A DNA stretch of 33,175 nucleotides from CAZCAC01 sp964496575. GTDB lineage: Bacteria > Planctomycetota > UBA1135 > GCA-002686595. The stretch lies in contig CAZCAC010000095.1 of NCBI GenBank assembly GCA_964496575.1, forward strand, positions 1-33,175. The letters run 5' to 3'. The notes beneath the pieces are model-generated. The model was not told the DNA's origin. It saw nothing but the letters and a program-made list of their open reading frames with translations, and searched no databases. Positions 18,192-27,217 of this stretch are shown here, one piece after another; position 1 is the first letter of the stretch, and each line of letters starts with the position of its first letter. A program made the translations under genes and the position numbers.

Positions 18192-18207
18192 GATTACGAC
18201 TGTAATC
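18192..18207. promoter_or_regulatory. BlaI-like operator 1
   Basis: GATTACGACTGTAATC is a perfect inverted repeat GATTAC-N4-GTAATC. BlaI/MecI repressors bind dyads built on TAC...GTA half sites, and this one lies 38 bp before the start of the blaI-type gene, overlapping its likely promoter. This fits autoregulation, as known for the family. Confidence 0.7.
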
Positions 18208-18209
18208 TA

Positions 18210-18225
18210 GTTTACAGCCGTAATC
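18210..18225. promoter_or_regulatory. BlaI-like operator 2
   Basis: GTTTACAGCCGTAATC repeats the pattern of operator 1 with one mismatch in the dyad (GTTTAC/GTAATC). The centres of the two sites are 18 bp apart, close to two helical turns, so two repressor dimers could bind side by side. Confidence 0.65.
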
Positions 18226-18245
18226 ACCCCCCCGCCCCCACGACC

Positions 18246-18635
18246 ATGCCCACCGAGCCCCCCCCGATCACCGAAGCCGAGTGGCAGGTGATGCAGCTCC
18301 TCTGGGAGCGCCATCCCCTCGGCGCCCGCGAGCTCGCCGCCGAGCTGGGCCCCCGCCGGGGCTGGAGCGAGGCGACGGTCAAGACGCTGCTCAACCGCCT
18401 GTTGAAGAAGGGCGCGCTCGGCTACGAGCAGGATGGGCAGCGCTACCTCTACCACCCCGCGGTCAGCCGCGAGGATTGCGTCGAAAGCGAGAGCGAGAGC
18501 TTCCTCCGGCGCGTCTTCGCCGGCAAGACCAGCCCGCTGCTGGCGCACTTCCTCCGCGAGGGACGACTCTCCCCGGAAGAGGTCGACGAGCTGCGCGGGC
18601 TCCTCCAGGCGAAGGAGAAGGAGGCCGAGCGATGA
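18246..18635 (+). CDS. BlaI/MecI-family transcriptional repressor
   Basis: 129 residues, the normal size of the family. I chose the ATG at 18246 because the family motif starts directly after it (ITEAEWQVMQLLWERHPLGA); the frame is open upstream but runs across the operators. The winged-helix part is clear (WSEATVKTLLNRLLKKGALG, DGQRYLYHPAVSREDC), followed by the dimerisation helices (FLRRVFAGKTSPLLAHFL). BlaI proteins bind DNA as dimers and are released when cleaved after signalling by the partner M56 membrane protease, encoded immediately downstream with an ATGA overlap. Two dyads before the gene are the likely operators. Confidence 0.94.
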   Translation: MPTEPPPITEAEWQVMQLLWERHPLGARELAAELGPRRGWSEATVKTLLNRLLKKGALGYEQDGQRYLYHPAVSREDCVESESESFLRRVFAGKTSPLLAHFLREGRLSPEEVDELRGLLQAKEKEAER

Positions 18636-20878
18636 GCGCGCTGGAGATCTTCTTCGAGAGCCTCGTCCACGACCTGTGGCGCGCCAGCTGGCAGGTCGCC
18701 GCGTTGATTGTCCTGGTGCTCCTGGTGCAGCGGCTCCTCGGCCGCTGGCTCTCGCCGCGCTGGAGCTACGCTTTGTGGCTCCTGGTCGGCTTGCGTCTCG
18801 CGCTGCCGGTACTGCCGGAGCTGCCCGGAGGGGTGCTCTCCTGGGAGATCGCCGGTGAGCTCCGAGGTCCGAAACGCACGGCCGCGGTGGACGAGCCCCG
18901 CCCCCGACCGCTCCTGCCGCGCCGGGCCCGGAACACCTCTCGACCACCGGTGCCGGAAGACGCGGTCGCGTCCGATGAGGCAGTCGGCGCGACGGCGGAC
19001 CCGGTCCCTCCCCGGGAGCAGGCCCCCTCCAGCTTCGCCGCCCTGGCCAGCTCGCTCGCCAGCGCTCCCGCGGAACCGACCCGCTCCCCGCCGGGCTGGA
19101 TCTTCTGGATCGGCTGCGTCTGGGTCGTCGTCGGTCTCCTCCGCGCCGCGTTCATCACGACTCGCGAGCTCGCCTTCCGCCGCCGACTGAGGCGTGAGCC
19201 CCTGGTCCGCGACGCGGAGGTGCTCGAGCTCCTCGCGCGCTGCCGCGCGGAGATCGGGGTCTCCCGGGAAGTGAAGCTCATCCGCAGCGACCTCGCCGGC
19301 GGATCGCCGGCCGCCACCGGGCTCATCCGGCCCGCCATCGTCCTGCCCTCGAGCGCATTGCGGCGTCTCTCCCGCGAGGAGCTGCGCTCGGTCCTGCTCC
19401 ACGAGCTCGCCCATCACCGACACGCCGACGTGGTGCTGAACGCAGCGATCGCGCTCTTCAGCTGCGTCTGGTGGTTCCATCCCCTGGTGGGGATCGCTTT
19501 CGCGCGGCTGCGCGCGGCGCAGGAGCTCCTGCGCGACTGGGAAGCGCTGTCCACCTCCCGTTCCCCAGCTCCCACTCTTTACGCCGAAGTCCTGCTGAAG
19601 CTCGCCGAGGCTGGCGGAGATGAGAAGCTCATCGCCGCGACCTTTGCGCGCCAGGCACGTGAGATCCGCCGGAGGGTCCTGATGATCGCCGATTTCCAAT
19701 CCGTTTCGAACCGTCCCTGGGCCGTGGGAGCGGGCCTGGTCCTGATCCTGGGGTGGTTGACCTTCACCTCCGCCACTTCCCAACAGACCGCGCCACCGGA
19801 AGCTCCTGATGATCTACGCCACGTCGAAGTGGTCCGCCATCAGCCGGAGTCCGAGTGGCGAGCTCGAGCGGAGGCCGCTCTCGATCGAGAGATCGAGATG
19901 GAGCTGTCCGACGTCGAGGTCGCCGAGGCACTCGAAGCGATCCGAGCGGTGAGCGGCTTGCCGGTCTCCGGAGAGTACGAGCTGCTGGACCACGGCCCCG
20001 ACCCGTTCGAGTTCCGGTTCTCGGGAGTGCGGCTGCGCGACGCTCTGCGGATGCTCTGTGCGGACGTCAGTCAGGAAATCAGCTTCTGCCTGGTCGACGG
20101 CGGTCTCGTCTTCAGCGAGCGCGACTCGATGCCCGAAGAGCCCGACCTGCGCTTCTACAAGATCGAGACCCTGCTCGAGGAGACCGGGGAAGAGGTCGAC
20201 GACCTCATCGATCTCGTCCAGGAGTACACCGGCGGCGAGAGCTGGGAATACGATCGGGTGATGATCGACTTCTGGACCGGCCTCCTGGTAGTCCGGCAGA
20301 CCGAGGACGTCCACCGGCAAGTGAGCCTCCTGCTCGACCGCCTGCTCAACGACGGTCGCGCTCCGGAGACGGAGTCGCAGAAGCGTCGAGCAAAGACGGC
20401 GCGCGAGCTCGATCGCGTTCGAGGAGACTTCAGGTTCGATGATCATGGTGCCATGGACGTGGCGCAGACCCTGTCCGAGGCGCTCGGCAAGCCGATCGTG
20501 ATCGACGAGGACTACGAGAATGAGCTCATCTCGATGGAGCTGGAGGAAGCCACGCTGAGCCGAGTGCTCGAGGTTCTGGCGAGGAAGCTCGAGCTGTGGG
20601 TTTCCATCGAAGAAGCGGGCGTGGTGCTCGCCGAACGCCCCTACCTGGAGGTGGAGCTCTACGACCTGAATCCCCTGTTCGAGCGAGTCGAGGACGAGTC
20701 GGAGTTCGTCGATGGACTGGAAGACCTGATCCGTGACCAGGTCTCTCCGGCCTTCTGGGACCTCGTTCCAGAGGCGTCGATCCGCTGGTGGAACGGGCGC
20801 CTCCTCGTCGAGGCGATACCGGGAGTCCACGAGGAGGTCGCCCAGCTGGTCGACGCCCTGCAGCGCGTCCTCGATTGA
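18632..20878 (+). CDS. BlaR1-like M56 membrane metallopeptidase with two secretin-like (STN) C-terminal domains
   Basis: 748 residues from the ATG at 18632, which overlaps the repressor's stop. The N-terminus has membrane segments (VAALIVLVLLVQRLLG, YALWLLVGLRLALPVLP), a Pro/Ala-rich loop, another membrane segment (GWIFWIGCVWVVVGLL), then the M56 zinc site VLLHELAHHRHADVV (His257, Glu258, His261) and a further segment (GAGLVLILGWLTFTSAT). In place of the penicillin-binding sensor of BlaR1, the extracytoplasmic C-terminus holds two STN/secretin-N0-like units: about 415-500 (VAEALEAIRAVSGLP, RDALRMLCADVSQEISFCL) and 600-670 (DVAQTLSEALGKPIVIDEDY). Such domains are known in planctomycete M56 proteins. 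It should sense an envelope signal and trigger loss of the repressor. The signal is unknown; resistance to beta-lactams cannot be concluded. Confidence 0.88.
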   Translation: MSALEIFFESLVHDLWRASWQVAALIVLVLLVQRLLGRWLSPRWSYALWLLVGLRLALPVLPELPGGVLSWEIAGELRGPKRTAAVDEPRPRPLLPRRARNTSRPPVPEDAVASDEAVGATADPVPPREQAPSSFAALASSLASAPAEPTRSPPGWIFWIGCVWVVVGLLRAAFITTRELAFRRRLRREPLVRDAEVLELLARCRAEIGVSREVKLIRSDLAGGSPAATGLIRPAIVLPSSALRRLSREELRSVLLHELAHHRHADVVLNAAIALFSCVWWFHPLVGIAFARLRAAQELLRDWEALSTSRSPAPTLYAEVLLKLAEAGGDEKLIAATFARQAREIRRRVLMIADFQSVSNRPWAVGAGLVLILGWLTFTSATSQQTAPPEAPDDLRHVEVVRHQPESEWRARAEAALDREIEMELSDVEVAEALEAIRAVSGLPVSGEYELLDHGPDPFEFRFSGVRLRDALRMLCADVSQEISFCLVDGGLVFSERDSMPEEPDLRFYKIETLLEETGEEVDDLIDLVQEYTGGESWEYDRVMIDFWTGLLVVRQTEDVHRQVSLLLDRLLNDGRAPETESQKRRAKTARELDRVRGDFRFDDHGAMDVAQTLSEALGKPIVIDEDYENELISMELEEATLSRVLEVLARKLELWVSIEEAGVVLAERPYLEVELYDLNPLFERVEDESEFVDGLEDLIRDQVSPAFWDLVPEASIRWWNGRLLVEAIPGVHEEVAQLVDALQRVLD

Positions 20879-21033
20879 TCGGGGAGCCCGATTGCGGGAC
20901 GGCCGATTTCGCGGATCTTTTCTGATGGGTCCGCCAGGCCTTTCTCGCTTCTGATGGCGGGGCCGCTGGCGCCGAGGGAGGGGCCGGCGCCCGCCATCTG
21001 TCTGGCCGGAATGCCCCCGGAAGGCGCGCCGCC

Positions 21034-23799
21034 GTGACTCCCTCCGACCCCGACCCCGACCCCCGCCCCACCGACCGAGCCGGGCCCTACGAGCTGATCG
21101 AGGAGCTCGGCCGCGGGGGCATGGGCATCGTCTACCTCGCCCGGCGGGCGGACGGCCAGTTCCAGAAGCGCGTGGCGGTCAAGCTGATCCGCACCGGGAT
21201 GGACAGCGAGGAGATCCTCGCCCGCTTCGAGCGCGAGCAGCAGGTCCTGGCCAGCCTCGAGCACCCGGGGATCGCGCGGTTGATCGACGGGGGGCTCGAT
21301 GACGAGGGTCACCCCTTCCTGGTGATGGAGCTCGTCGAGGGGGTTCCGATCGATCGCTGGTGCGAGGAGCGGGGACTCTCCCTCGACGAGCGGCTGCAGC
21401 TGTTCCGCCAGGTCTGCGCGGCGGTCGAATCCGCGCATCGGAGCCTGGTGGTGCACCGTGATCTGAAGCCGGGGAACATCCTGGTCACGTCCGACGGACA
21501 GCCGAAGCTGCTCGACTTCGGCATCGCCAAGGTCCTCGCCGACGCCGGCGGGGAGGCGCGCGGGGAGGAGACCCGAACCGACTCGAGGCAGCTGACCCCG
21601 GAGTACGCGAGCCCCGAGCAGGTGCGTGGCGATCCGATCACCACCGCGACCGACGTCTACTCGCTGGGCGTGATCCTCTACCAGCTCCTGGTCGGCCGCC
21701 GGCCGATCCTCCCGGACGAGAGCTCGGCCGGAGCGATGGAGCGTGCGATCTGCGAGGAGGAGCCGCTGCCGCCGAGCACCGTGCAGGGCCTGCCGCGCGG
21801 TCTCCGACGGAAGCTGGCCGGCGATCTGGACCTGGTGGCGCTCAAGGCCCTGCGCAAGGAGCCCGATCGTCGCTACCGCTCGGCGGCGGAGCTGGCCGCG
21901 GACCTCCAGCGTTTCAGCACCGGTCTCCCCGTCGAAGCGCGCCCCGACACGTGGGGTTACCGGGCGGAGCGGTTCACCCGGCGCAACCCCGTAGCGGTCG
22001 GTACCGCCACGCTGGTGGTGATCGCGCTGATCGCCGGACTGGTCTTCAGCACCTACCAGTACGGTCGCGCCAGCGAAGCGCAGGAGAGGATCGCGGACCA
22101 GCTGGAGGTCGACCAGGAGAAGACGGAGCAGCTGCGGCTCTTGACCGTCACCCTGGAGGAATCGCGCCAGCGGCTGGTGAAGCAGCGCGGTCTCGCGGAG
22201 TCGCGGGCGGAGGAGCTGGAGCGGCTCAACGAACAGCTCCAGAAGGAGACCGAGCTGGCCGAACACGAGCAGCGGCGCGCCGAGAGCTCTCTCGATGAGC
22301 TGCAACGGGTCAACGCCGAGCTCGCGAGCGAGAGCGAGCTCGCCCGCGAGCGATATCGAGACGCCTGGAGCTCGGCCCGGGCGATGCTCTTCGACATCCA
22401 CGACGGTCTGTCCCGCGCTCGCGGAGCTTCCCGGGCGATGGAGCTGGTGGCCAATCTGGGAGTGGCCCTCCTCGACGAGCTGGCGGCGAACGCCGAGGTC
22501 CACCCGGCCCTCCAGCAGGATCTCGTCAAGGGCTACCTGAGGCTCGCCGCGATCCTCGGCGACATCGGGGGCCCCAGCCGCGGGCGCGGCGCCAGAGCCC
22601 TGGAGCTCCTCGAGAAGGCGGTGGCGATCGCCGAAGAGCTGCACTCGGAGGACGAGGCGGACCCGAACCGCATCTACGACCTGGCCGCGGCGGTGAACTC
22701 GCGGGGGATCATCCTCTCGCAGCGCGGCCAGAGCTCACGGGCCGCGGATGACTTCCGGAGAGGCCTCGAGCTGTGTGCCGTCTTCGATGACGAGGTCCCC
22801 CGGAACCCGAGGCGGATATACCTCCTGTGCCTGGTGACCAGGAATCTCGCACAGCTCCAGCTGGTGGGTGGCCGGTACGAGGAGGGGCTGGCCCTCCTGG
22901 AGAGCTGTGTCGAGTGGATGGAGTTCTGCGCGGAGGAGAACCCCGAGCGCGCGTATCAGCTGCACCAGCTGCTGACGAGCATCGCCACGGCCTCGACCCG
23001 GTTGCGGGGACCCGAGGGCGCCATCCCCGTGCTGGAGCGGGGTCTCGAGTGGTTCACCGAGCTGACCCGTGAACACCCGGAGGACGCGGTCTACCGACTC
23101 GAGGTCGCGGCCCTGCAGCTGGCTCTCTCACGGAGTTACGCCGATGTCGGCCGGCTGCCCGAAGCGGTCGAGCTGGCCCGGAATCAGGTGCAGGAGACGC
23201 GGGGCCTGATCGAGCTCGAGCCGGGGAATGCGGGCGCCAGGATGAACGGAATGCACGCGATTGCCCACCTCGGCGAGCTCCTCGCGCGGCAGGGCCGGTG
23301 GGAGGAGCTGATCCCCTGCGCCAGGGAGGGGCTGAAGCACGCGGAGGAGCTGGTCCGGCTCGACCCCGAAAACGTGCGGACCCGCGAGATGCTCGGTCAG
23401 TACCTCATTCAGCTCGGCCGTGCGGAGTTCGAGCAGGGCCGAGCGGCGGAGAGCGAGCAGCTCCTGACCCGGGCGATGCGCGAAGCCGAGGAGCTGCTGG
23501 AGCAGCTGCCGAGCCGCTACTCCCTGCACGTCCTCCTGTACAGCTCGCGGGCCAACTTCGCCCAGCTGTGCCGGCACGTGGCGGAGGACGAGGACGAACT
23601 CCTGGAGCGGAGGATCGAGAGCTGCCGCGAGTCGATCGAGTACTTCCGTCGGGCGCGCCAGCAGATCGAGGGCACGAGCGGCGACGTGACGATCTTCGGC
23701 GATCGGGAGATCCTGCTCCAGCGACTGCGCCACGACGAGGAGCGAGCCGTCGCCTACCTGAAGCAGCTCGAAGGGGCGGACGCCGATTCGAGCGATTGA
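21034..23799 (+). CDS. Receptor-type Ser/Thr protein kinase with C-terminal helical repeats
   Basis: 921 residues from a GTG at 21034, with GGAAGG nine bases upstream. The Hanks-type kinase domain fills about residues 18-295: Gly loop LGRGGMGIVYLA, Lys50 (VAVKLI), catalytic VHRDLKPGN with Asp143, DFG with Asp161, and a PEYASPEQ activation segment, all intact. A membrane segment follows at about 320-340 (AVGTATLVVIALIAGLVF), then a coiled coil (EESRQRLVKQRGLAESRAEE) and some 550 residues of degenerate TPR-like helices. This layout, with repeats beyond the membrane, is common in Planctomycetota. The repeats probably sense envelope proteins. The gene ends 22 bp from the CHAT gene, which it converges upon; no sigma factor gene is adjacent. 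Confidence 0.93.
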   Translation: MTPSDPDPDPRPTDRAGPYELIEELGRGGMGIVYLARRADGQFQKRVAVKLIRTGMDSEEILARFEREQQVLASLEHPGIARLIDGGLDDEGHPFLVMELVEGVPIDRWCEERGLSLDERLQLFRQVCAAVESAHRSLVVHRDLKPGNILVTSDGQPKLLDFGIAKVLADAGGEARGEETRTDSRQLTPEYASPEQVRGDPITTATDVYSLGVILYQLLVGRRPILPDESSAGAMERAICEEEPLPPSTVQGLPRGLRRKLAGDLDLVALKALRKEPDRRYRSAAELAADLQRFSTGLPVEARPDTWGYRAERFTRRNPVAVGTATLVVIALIAGLVFSTYQYGRASEAQERIADQLEVDQEKTEQLRLLTVTLEESRQRLVKQRGLAESRAEELERLNEQLQKETELAEHEQRRAESSLDELQRVNAELASESELARERYRDAWSSARAMLFDIHDGLSRARGASRAMELVANLGVALLDELAANAEVHPALQQDLVKGYLRLAAILGDIGGPSRGRGARALELLEKAVAIAEELHSEDEADPNRIYDLAAAVNSRGIILSQRGQSSRAADDFRRGLELCAVFDDEVPRNPRRIYLLCLVTRNLAQLQLVGGRYEEGLALLESCVEWMEFCAEENPERAYQLHQLLTSIATASTRLRGPEGAIPVLERGLEWFTELTREHPEDAVYRLEVAALQLALSRSYADVGRLPEAVELARNQVQETRGLIELEPGNAGARMNGMHAIAHLGELLARQGRWEELIPCAREGLKHAEELVRLDPENVRTREMLGQYLIQLGRAEFEQGRAAESEQLLTRAMREAEELLEQLPSRYSLHVLLYSSRANFAQLCRHVAEDEDELLERRIESCRESIEYFRRARQQIEGTSGDVTIFGDREILLQRLRHDEERAVAYLKQLEGADADSSD

Positions 23800-23821
23800 T
23801 GCGCGGCCCGCGCCGTCTCCG

Positions 23822-26800
23822 TCACCTCCAATCGCCGTCGAGGACGAATGCGCCCCAGTGGTACGGACGCACCGCTTCGCCCGGCGTCGATCTCTGCTCG
23901 CGGAGGATCGACAGCTGGGCCTGGCGGAGCGCCTCGCCGCGCGACATCCTCCGCCTCCAGATGTTGATGTAGAACTTCCGCATCAGGTCGCTCGTCGATT
24001 CGTCGTCCACGCTCCACAGTGAACTGATCACGGTCTCGGCGCCGGCGAGCCGGAACGCGCGGCGGAGGCCGATCATCCCTTCGCCGACCTTGACCGCTCC
24101 GAGAGACGTCTCGCATGCGGACAGGACCACGAGCTCGCAGTCCTCGAGATCGAGCCACGCCGTCTCGGTCGCGGTGAGCAGTCCGTCGTCCTCCCGGTCG
24201 GGGTCGGGGAAGTTCGCGCCGGAGAGAACCACGCTCGAGAGCAGGCCGGGGAGCACGTTCTCGAGCTTCGACTCCGGCGTTGATTCCATTCCGACGCGGA
24301 GCTCCTTGAACTGGATCCGTCGACTGTCGGCGGTCGTCTCGGCCACTTCGGCCAGCGAAGGGACGCCCTCGGGGCTGAAGAAGCCGTGGGTGGCGAGGTG
24401 GATGATCTGGAACTCCCCCATCTCGGCCTTGAGCCGTTCCTCGGTGGCCGCCGACTTCGACAGGTAGAGTCCCTTGCTGCTCCCGTCGCCTCCAAAGCAG
24501 CCCTCGTGGAGCTCGAGAATGGTCTGGCACTCCAGTCGGGTGGCGGCGAGGCGCGGCCAGAACTCGGCGAAACCCCGCGACTCTTCATCTCCTGCGACCG
24601 GTTCGGGTTGGTCGTCGCGCTTCGAGTAGTTCACATCGCCCGCGACGAGCAGGTTCCCGGCCAGCAGTTGCGGCTTCCTCTCCAGGATCCGCGCGAGGGA
24701 GGCGACGTCCTGAAGGTAGCTGACCGAGTATCTCTCGAGCAGGAACGCACCGTCATCGACGGGAATCACCTCGAAGGGAAGCCGGCCCAGGAAACCGTCC
24801 GGAGAGACGATGATCTTGTCGACACCCTGGAGATGCTCCTCGATCGGCGTCCAGAGGGCCTCGCGGAGCAATCCGCCCTGCTCGAAGAGGGGGTCGTCCG
24901 GCTCATCCATCACCACCCCCCGGGACGTCCGAAGCACATCGAGAAAGGCGTCCACCCGGTCCATGACCGCCCGGGCGGAGCCGAGGTGGATCCGGATCGG
25001 CTCCGGATCACCGTGCCGGATGACCCAGGCGCTCAACTGCTCTCCGAGCCAGCGGCTCTGGTGGACCAGCTCGCCGTCCCGCCAGACCGCCGGCTCGCAG
25101 TGTTTGTGCACGAGGAAATCGACCACCGCACAGCCTTCGGGAATGCTGGGCGCGAGGTTCGCGAGCTTCTCGATCGAAACGTCGGCGGATTCGATGGCCG
25201 CGGCGATCCTGCGCTCCAGCTGGAAGCGCTCTTTCCCGATGGCCCTCAGGAGCTTCTGGTGCTCGGTCGCGTCCGAGATGTCGTAGGGCTGGCGGTACGC
25301 CTCCTTCGACAGGCGGGAGTTCGTCTTCCTCAGCTCATCGATCCACGGCCTGACCTCCTCCGGGCAATCGTCGATCTTCCGCTCGCCGATGGACCGCATG
25401 CTCCGGGAGATCTGCCCCTTCCATCGCAGGACATGGTCGTAGACCTCGCGCGGCGCATGATCCGGCGCACCCTCGCGAGTGGCCAGCGCCAGGAGGACTT
25501 CCAGGTACCAGAACTCCTTCTTCTGGTGCAGGATCCGCTCGTACTCGGCCTGGCTCTCCCAGGCGTCCCCGAGATGCTCGAGCTGAACCGCCAGCCCCCG
25601 GGTCGCATAGGACCAGGCTGCGGCGGGATCTCCAGCGTCATCGAGGAGCCAGGCGAGATTGTCGAGACTGATCGCATTGGTGGGGTGCCTGGGGCCGAGG
25701 GTCTGCTCCCGTACGCGAAGCGCTCGCTCATAGAACACGCGCGCTTCGTCGTAGTCACCCTGGCTCTGGAAACAGGAAGCCAGGTTGCTGGCGCAGTTGG
25801 CGGTCCGGGCGTGGTCGACCCCGAGGGTCTCCTCGAAGATCCGGAGAGCCCTTTCCAGCACTTCCTGCGCCTCGCTGTACCGACCCAGCCGATCGAGGAA
25901 CATACCCAGGCGGTCGAGACAGGTGGCGGTGCTGGGATGTTCCGGGCCGAACGTGGTCTCATAGCCACGAAGCGCTCGCTCGAGCAGGGGGAGCGCCTTG
26001 TCGACCTTGCCCTGATTCTCGAGGCAAGATGCCAGGCTGGCGAGGATCGGTAGCGTTTGGGGGTGATCGGGCCCCAGCTTCTCCTCGCAGATCCGAAGGG
26101 CTCGCTCGTACAGGGGCAGTGCTTCATCGTAGTTGCCCTGAACATCGAGAAGCTCGGCGAGACCGGAAGCTGTGTCCACGTGTTCCGGCCCGCGGGTTCT
26201 CTCGTAGATCCGGATCACTCGCTCCAGCATCGGACGAGCCTCACTGTAGTACCCCTGGTACCTGATGAGCCTCGCCAGGTTCTGGCAGAGGATGGCGGTG
26301 GTGAGATGGTCCGGCCCGTACGTCTTCTCGATGATCCGCAGCGCCCGTTCGTAGAGTGGCCGCGCCTCGTCGAGCTTGCCCTGACGTTCGAGGATCGAGG
26401 CGAGGTTGTTGAGGCTCACCGACGTGTCCGGATGCTCGGGACCGAGTGCCTCCTCCCTTATCTCGAGCGTCCTCTGGACGAGCCCTCGAGCCTCGGCGTA
26501 TCGGCCCTCGCGGAGGCAGACTCGCGCCACGTTGTTGAGGCTGACCGCGGTGTCCGGGTGGTCGGGGCCGAGGTTCTCCTCCCGGATCCTCAGCGCCCGC
26601 TCGAAGTACGGTCGAGCCTCGCGGAAGGTGCCCTGATCCAGGTGGATCTCTCCCAGGGCATCGAGGGGCCCGGCGTTGTCCGGATGGTCGACACCGCGCG
26701 CAGCCTCCAGGACTTGCACGCGTTTCCTGGCATCGTCGAGCAGGGCGGCTCGCTGTTCCGCCAGCGAGAGCGTCGCCGGCGTGCCCTCGAGGAAGCGGAC

Positions 26801-27217
26801 CTCGAAGGCGCCCGTACCGCCGTAGAGGGCGCACACCTCCAGCCGGTAGTCCTGGTCTCGCTTCATCGAGGGCAGCACCAGGCGAGACTGAAGGCCGACG
26901 AGGCCGTTGCCATCTTCGGCCAGCAGGTTCCCGTCGCCGTCCCGAAGCACCTGATAGGGATCGAAGAAATACGAACGCACCTCGAGGTGGTACGGGCCGT
27001 CCGCGGGGAGCTCGAGTCGGCATCGTCTGGTGAGCGCGGGCTCCGCTCGGTAGCTCCGGATCGCCTCGGTCTCGGTCTCCGGAGCCGATTCCTCCACGAC
27101 ACCTTCGACTACGTCTCCAGGCCGAAGGACGGGCAGCTGTTCAGCGTCCTGCGCTGCTGGGGAAGGTGCAGGCACCTGGACGAACATGCTGATGCAGGTC
27201 AGGAGATTGATGATCAT
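23822..27217 (-). CDS. Predicted exported TPR-CHAT protein (caspase-like peptidase)
   Basis: 1131 residues. I chose ATG 27217, with GGAAG five bases upstream, over a TTG four codons earlier. N-terminal signal-like segment (MIINLLTCISMFVQVPAP), PPC-like beta domain at about 35-150 (PYHLEVRSYFFDPYQVL), then nine TPRs of 42 residues with the kinesin-light-chain pattern (LGPDHPDTAVSLNNVAR), and a C-terminal CHAT domain from about 690. Its catalytic pair is intact: His944 in IIHLATHGFF and Cys1035 in VVLSACETSLG. CHAT proteins are caspase-like; TPR-CHAT members can be proteases activated by bound partners. Export would put this one in the periplasm or outside. It converges on a kinase with a similar repeat architecture. 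The substrate is unknown. Confidence 0.9.
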   Translation of the reverse strand: MIINLLTCISMFVQVPAPSPAAQDAEQLPVLRPGDVVEGVVEESAPETETEAIRSYRAEPALTRRCRLELPADGPYHLEVRSYFFDPYQVLRDGDGNLLAEDGNGLVGLQSRLVLPSMKRDQDYRLEVCALYGGTGAFEVRFLEGTPATLSLAEQRAALLDDARKRVQVLEAARGVDHPDNAGPLDALGEIHLDQGTFREARPYFERALRIREENLGPDHPDTAVSLNNVARVCLREGRYAEARGLVQRTLEIREEALGPEHPDTSVSLNNLASILERQGKLDEARPLYERALRIIEKTYGPDHLTTAILCQNLARLIRYQGYYSEARPMLERVIRIYERTRGPEHVDTASGLAELLDVQGNYDEALPLYERALRICEEKLGPDHPQTLPILASLASCLENQGKVDKALPLLERALRGYETTFGPEHPSTATCLDRLGMFLDRLGRYSEAQEVLERALRIFEETLGVDHARTANCASNLASCFQSQGDYDEARVFYERALRVREQTLGPRHPTNAISLDNLAWLLDDAGDPAAAWSYATRGLAVQLEHLGDAWESQAEYERILHQKKEFWYLEVLLALATREGAPDHAPREVYDHVLRWKGQISRSMRSIGERKIDDCPEEVRPWIDELRKTNSRLSKEAYRQPYDISDATEHQKLLRAIGKERFQLERRIAAAIESADVSIEKLANLAPSIPEGCAVVDFLVHKHCEPAVWRDGELVHQSRWLGEQLSAWVIRHGDPEPIRIHLGSARAVMDRVDAFLDVLRTSRGVVMDEPDDPLFEQGGLLREALWTPIEEHLQGVDKIIVSPDGFLGRLPFEVIPVDDGAFLLERYSVSYLQDVASLARILERKPQLLAGNLLVAGDVNYSKRDDQPEPVAGDEESRGFAEFWPRLAATRLECQTILELHEGCFGGDGSSKGLYLSKSAATEERLKAEMGEFQIIHLATHGFFSPEGVPSLAEVAETTADSRRIQFKELRVGMESTPESKLENVLPGLLSSVVLSGANFPDPDREDDGLLTATETAWLDLEDCELVVLSACETSLGAVKVGEGMIGLRRAFRLAGAETVISSLWSVDDESTSDLMRKFYINIWRRRMSRGEALRQAQLSILREQRSTPGEAVRPYHWGAFVLDGDWR
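23827..23847. repeat. 21-bp direct repeat, copy in the CHAT 3' end
   Basis: Identical over 21 bp to 27225-27245. On the minus strand this copy encodes the end of the CHAT protein (FVLDGDWR). Confidence 0.85.

Larger units (their letters stand above)
17824..18245. promoter_or_regulatory. Divergent intergenic region between beta-helix gene and blaI
   Basis: 422 bp between genes pointing away from each other, with no supported coding frame. Its right end holds two tandem BlaI-like dyads (18192-18225) and a possible promoter overlapped by them: TGGACG at 18179-18184 as -35 and TAATCT at 18203-18208 as -10, spaced 18 bp. The left end must hold the beta-helix promoter, which I cannot place. I see nothing else. 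Confidence 0.5.

Noticed and set aside
18632..20878. Beta-lactam resistance regulator (BlaR1 proper)
   Set aside because: The penicillin-binding sensor domain with its Ser-x-x-Lys site is absent and no beta-lactamase gene is nearby.
20659..22644. Minus-strand open frame of 661 codons
   Set aside because: Antisense of the kinase gene and the end of the M56 gene, both with intact motifs.
23801..23813. GCGCG/CGCGC hairpin between the convergent kinase and CHAT genes
   Set aside because: Only five base pairs with a 3-nt loop in GC-rich sequence; too weak to call a terminator.
24386..26053. Plus-strand open frame of 555 codons
   Set aside because: Antisense of the CHAT gene; no motifs.
25550..26700. 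Regular 126-bp spacing that could look like a tandem DNA repeat
   Set aside because: It reflects the nine 42-residue TPRs of the CHAT protein; the DNA has diverged between units, so it is protein-level repetition.
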